Assembly (NCBI RefSeq): GCF_000278135.1
Contig: NZ_JH725024.1
Span: forward strand, 78,434-142,433
DNA: 64,000 bases
Direction of reading: 5' to 3'
Origin: Candidatus Bartonella washoeensis Sb944nv
GTDB taxonomy: Bacteria > Pseudomonadota > Alphaproteobacteria > Rhizobiales > Rhizobiaceae
The stretch's first letter is position 1, and each line of letters opens with the position of its first letter. This document shows, piece by piece, positions 62,685 to 64,000 of the stretch. The notes beneath the pieces were generated by a model. The model was not told the DNA's origin. It searched no databases and was given only the letters and a program-made list of their open reading frames with translations. Position numbers and translations under genes: made by a program.

Positions 62685-63902
62685 GTGATCAAATTTCTTG
62701 TTCAATATCCACTGCTAGAATCTATTGTTTGGCTTATTATTCTTATTCTAATTGCGCTTTTAGTCAACTTTTTAGCAAGAAATATATTCATTCGCGCAGC
62801 AAAACGGTTTTCTTTTTTTCTTCCTAAAGATACAACCGCTGATATTGAACACGCCATTCAGTACATAGCTAATATTGTCGGAGCCTTTACTCTTTCAATC
62901 GGCATTGATTTTATCCCGACACTTCCTTCTGAACTTAGCACTATTATAAGTAATGTTGCTAATGCCTTCATTATTTTTGTCGTTGTCTTAACAATCTCTT
63001 CTCTCCTTAATGTTATTAATATCCTTTATGAACAACAGCCAACAGCGCGTTTAAAACCAATAAAAGGTTATATTCAAATCGCTAAAATTGCGCTTTTTAC
63101 TGTGGCTGCAATTCTCATGGTAGCCACATTGATCGACCGCTCACCTCTTATTCTTTTATCCGGTCTTGGTGCAATGGCGGCTGTCCTTATGTTGATTTTC
63201 CAGGACACACTCCTTTCTCTCATTGCAGGCATCCAAATTTCATCCACGGATATGGTACGTGTCGGCGATTGGATTCAAATCCCCAGTCTCGATATAGATG
63301 GTGATGTCATTGAAATTGCGCTTCATACTGTTAAAGTTCAAAATTTTGACAAAACAATTACAACCGTGCCTATCCGTAAACTGGTGACTGATCCTTTTAA
63401 AAATTGGCGCGGAATGGAGGAAGCAGGTGGACGACGCATTAAACGCTCCCTCTTTATTGACCAATCAAGCATCCGTTTCCACACAGAAGAAGAACAAGAA
63501 TATCTTTCCCGATTTAATTTGTTAGAAAATTATTTCACACAAAAAATACCAGAAATCAATGAATGGAACGCTCGATTAGATAAAAATCACGATGTGTTAG
63601 CCAATACCCGCCGTTTAACGAATATTGGGACTTTCCGTGCTTATGTTTTTGCTTATCTCAAAAATCACCTAAACATCGAACAAAACATGACCTTGATGGC
63701 ACGACAATTACCTCCTACACCAAATGGTTTACCCTTGGAAATCTATTGCTTTACCAACACAACCGTTTGGCTGGATTATGAACAAATTCAAAGTGATATT
63801 TTTGACCACCTTTATTCCATTCTTCCTAGTTTTGGTCTAAAGATTTTTCAAAATCCAAGCGGCTATGATTTTAGTCATGTATTAAAAGCGAAAGCGAAAT
63901 AA
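62685..63902 (+). CDS. Mechanosensitive channel of the MscS family, YbdG type
   Basis: A ~405-residue inner-membrane protein. Several helices occupy the first ~170 residues, followed by the pore-lining and beta domain with LLSGLGAMAAVLMLIFQDTL, GIQISSTDMVRVGDWIQIPS, DGDVIEIALHTVKVQNFDKT and TTVPIRKLVTDPFKNWRGME, and a long cytoplasmic C-terminus. Length and the PFKNWRGMEEAGGRR phrase place it with E. coli YbdG rather than MscS itself, a channel opening on hypo-osmotic stress. The frame is open to a TTG at 62631, but GTG 62685 with GGAG ten bases upstream is the better start; ATG 62670 is another option. Confidence 0.88.
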   Translation: MIKFLVQYPLLESIVWLIILILIALLVNFLARNIFIRAAKRFSFFLPKDTTADIEHAIQYIANIVGAFTLSIGIDFIPTLPSELSTIISNVANAFIIFVVVLTISSLLNVINILYEQQPTARLKPIKGYIQIAKIALFTVAAILMVATLIDRSPLILLSGLGAMAAVLMLIFQDTLLSLIAGIQISSTDMVRVGDWIQIPSLDIDGDVIEIALHTVKVQNFDKTITTVPIRKLVTDPFKNWRGMEEAGGRRIKRSLFIDQSSIRFHTEEEQEYLSRFNLLENYFTQKIPEINEWNARLDKNHDVLANTRRLTNIGTFRAYVFAYLKNHLNIEQNMTLMARQLPPTPNGLPLEIYCFTNTTVWLDYEQIQSDIFDHLYSILPSFGLKIFQNPSGYDFSHVLKAKAK

Positions 63903-63972
63903 AATGATAAACCTCAATTCAACAATTTTTTAGATCAACTGTATTTATGATAACAGAGAAAGAAAAAGTATC

Positions 63973-64000
63973 ATGAATGGTTCATTGGTACTCCTTCATC
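63973..64000 (+). CDS. Possible gene start cut by the window edge
   Basis: An ATG at 63973 opens MNGSLVLLH to the window end, with GAGAAAGAAAAA upstream as a weak ribosome site. Too short to identify; listed only because it is open and on the same strand as the channel gene. Confidence 0.25.

Overview
The window looks like a chromosomal segment of a Bartonella species. It is AT-rich, encodes alphaproteobacterial (Rhizobiales) proteins throughout, has a BP26/Omp28-type periplasmic protein, an FtsZ with a long C-terminal extension, and wide gene-poor decaying stretches of the kind Bartonella genomes carry. The genus is inferred from protein style and synteny; I cannot name the species.

Region 1 (1-8542) is a decaying contact-dependent inhibition / polymorphic-toxin locus read from right to left. 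It starts with the C-terminal part of a CdiA/FhaB-like exoprotein (pretoxin region with a VENN-like motif, then an LHH nuclease domain) that lacks its N-terminus and carries a frameshift and an amber stop inside the toxin domain. Three overlapping SUKH (SMI1/KNR4) immunity genes follow, then a wrecked fourth copy, an orphan pretoxin+LHH toxin cassette with its own nonsense-mutated SUKH gene, a remnant of an Mrr-like nuclease/helicase gene on the other strand, and the start of a CdiB/FhaC-type outer-membrane transporter that runs off the left edge. A 1,091-bp direct repeat links the two toxin cassettes.

Region 2 (8720-12046, plus strand) holds an SCO1/SenC copper chaperone, prmA and an aminopeptidase P. 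Region 3 (12458-37090, all minus strand) is a compact division-and-cell-wall cluster in the order rsmH-ftsL-ftsI-murE-murF-mraY-murD-ftsW-murG-murC-murB-ddl-ftsQ-ftsA-ftsZ, continuing to lpxC, bamD, recN and ligA. Most neighbours within the cluster overlap or nearly touch. The RNase P RNA gene (rnpB) lies just upstream of rsmH, and no mraZ is present.

Region 4 (37.8-47 kb) is mixed: a small lytic transglycosylase, a gene-poor stretch containing a GC-rich hairpin-terminated small-RNA candidate, an ArsR-methyltransferase fusion with an apparent internal deletion, ettA, pncA and a DUF475 membrane protein. Region 5 (about 47.2-56.2 kb) is a decayed integrated element: two XRE-type regulators, a DUF1508 protein, a membrane-anchored coiled-coil protein, two broken copies of a repeat-rich phage-type protein family, and a wrecked tyrosine recombinase close to a tRNA with a CAU anticodon. 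Region 6 (56.3-64 kb) returns to core genes: bp26/omp28, a YcgN-like Cys-rich protein, rpoD, dnaG and a YbdG-type mechanosensitive channel.
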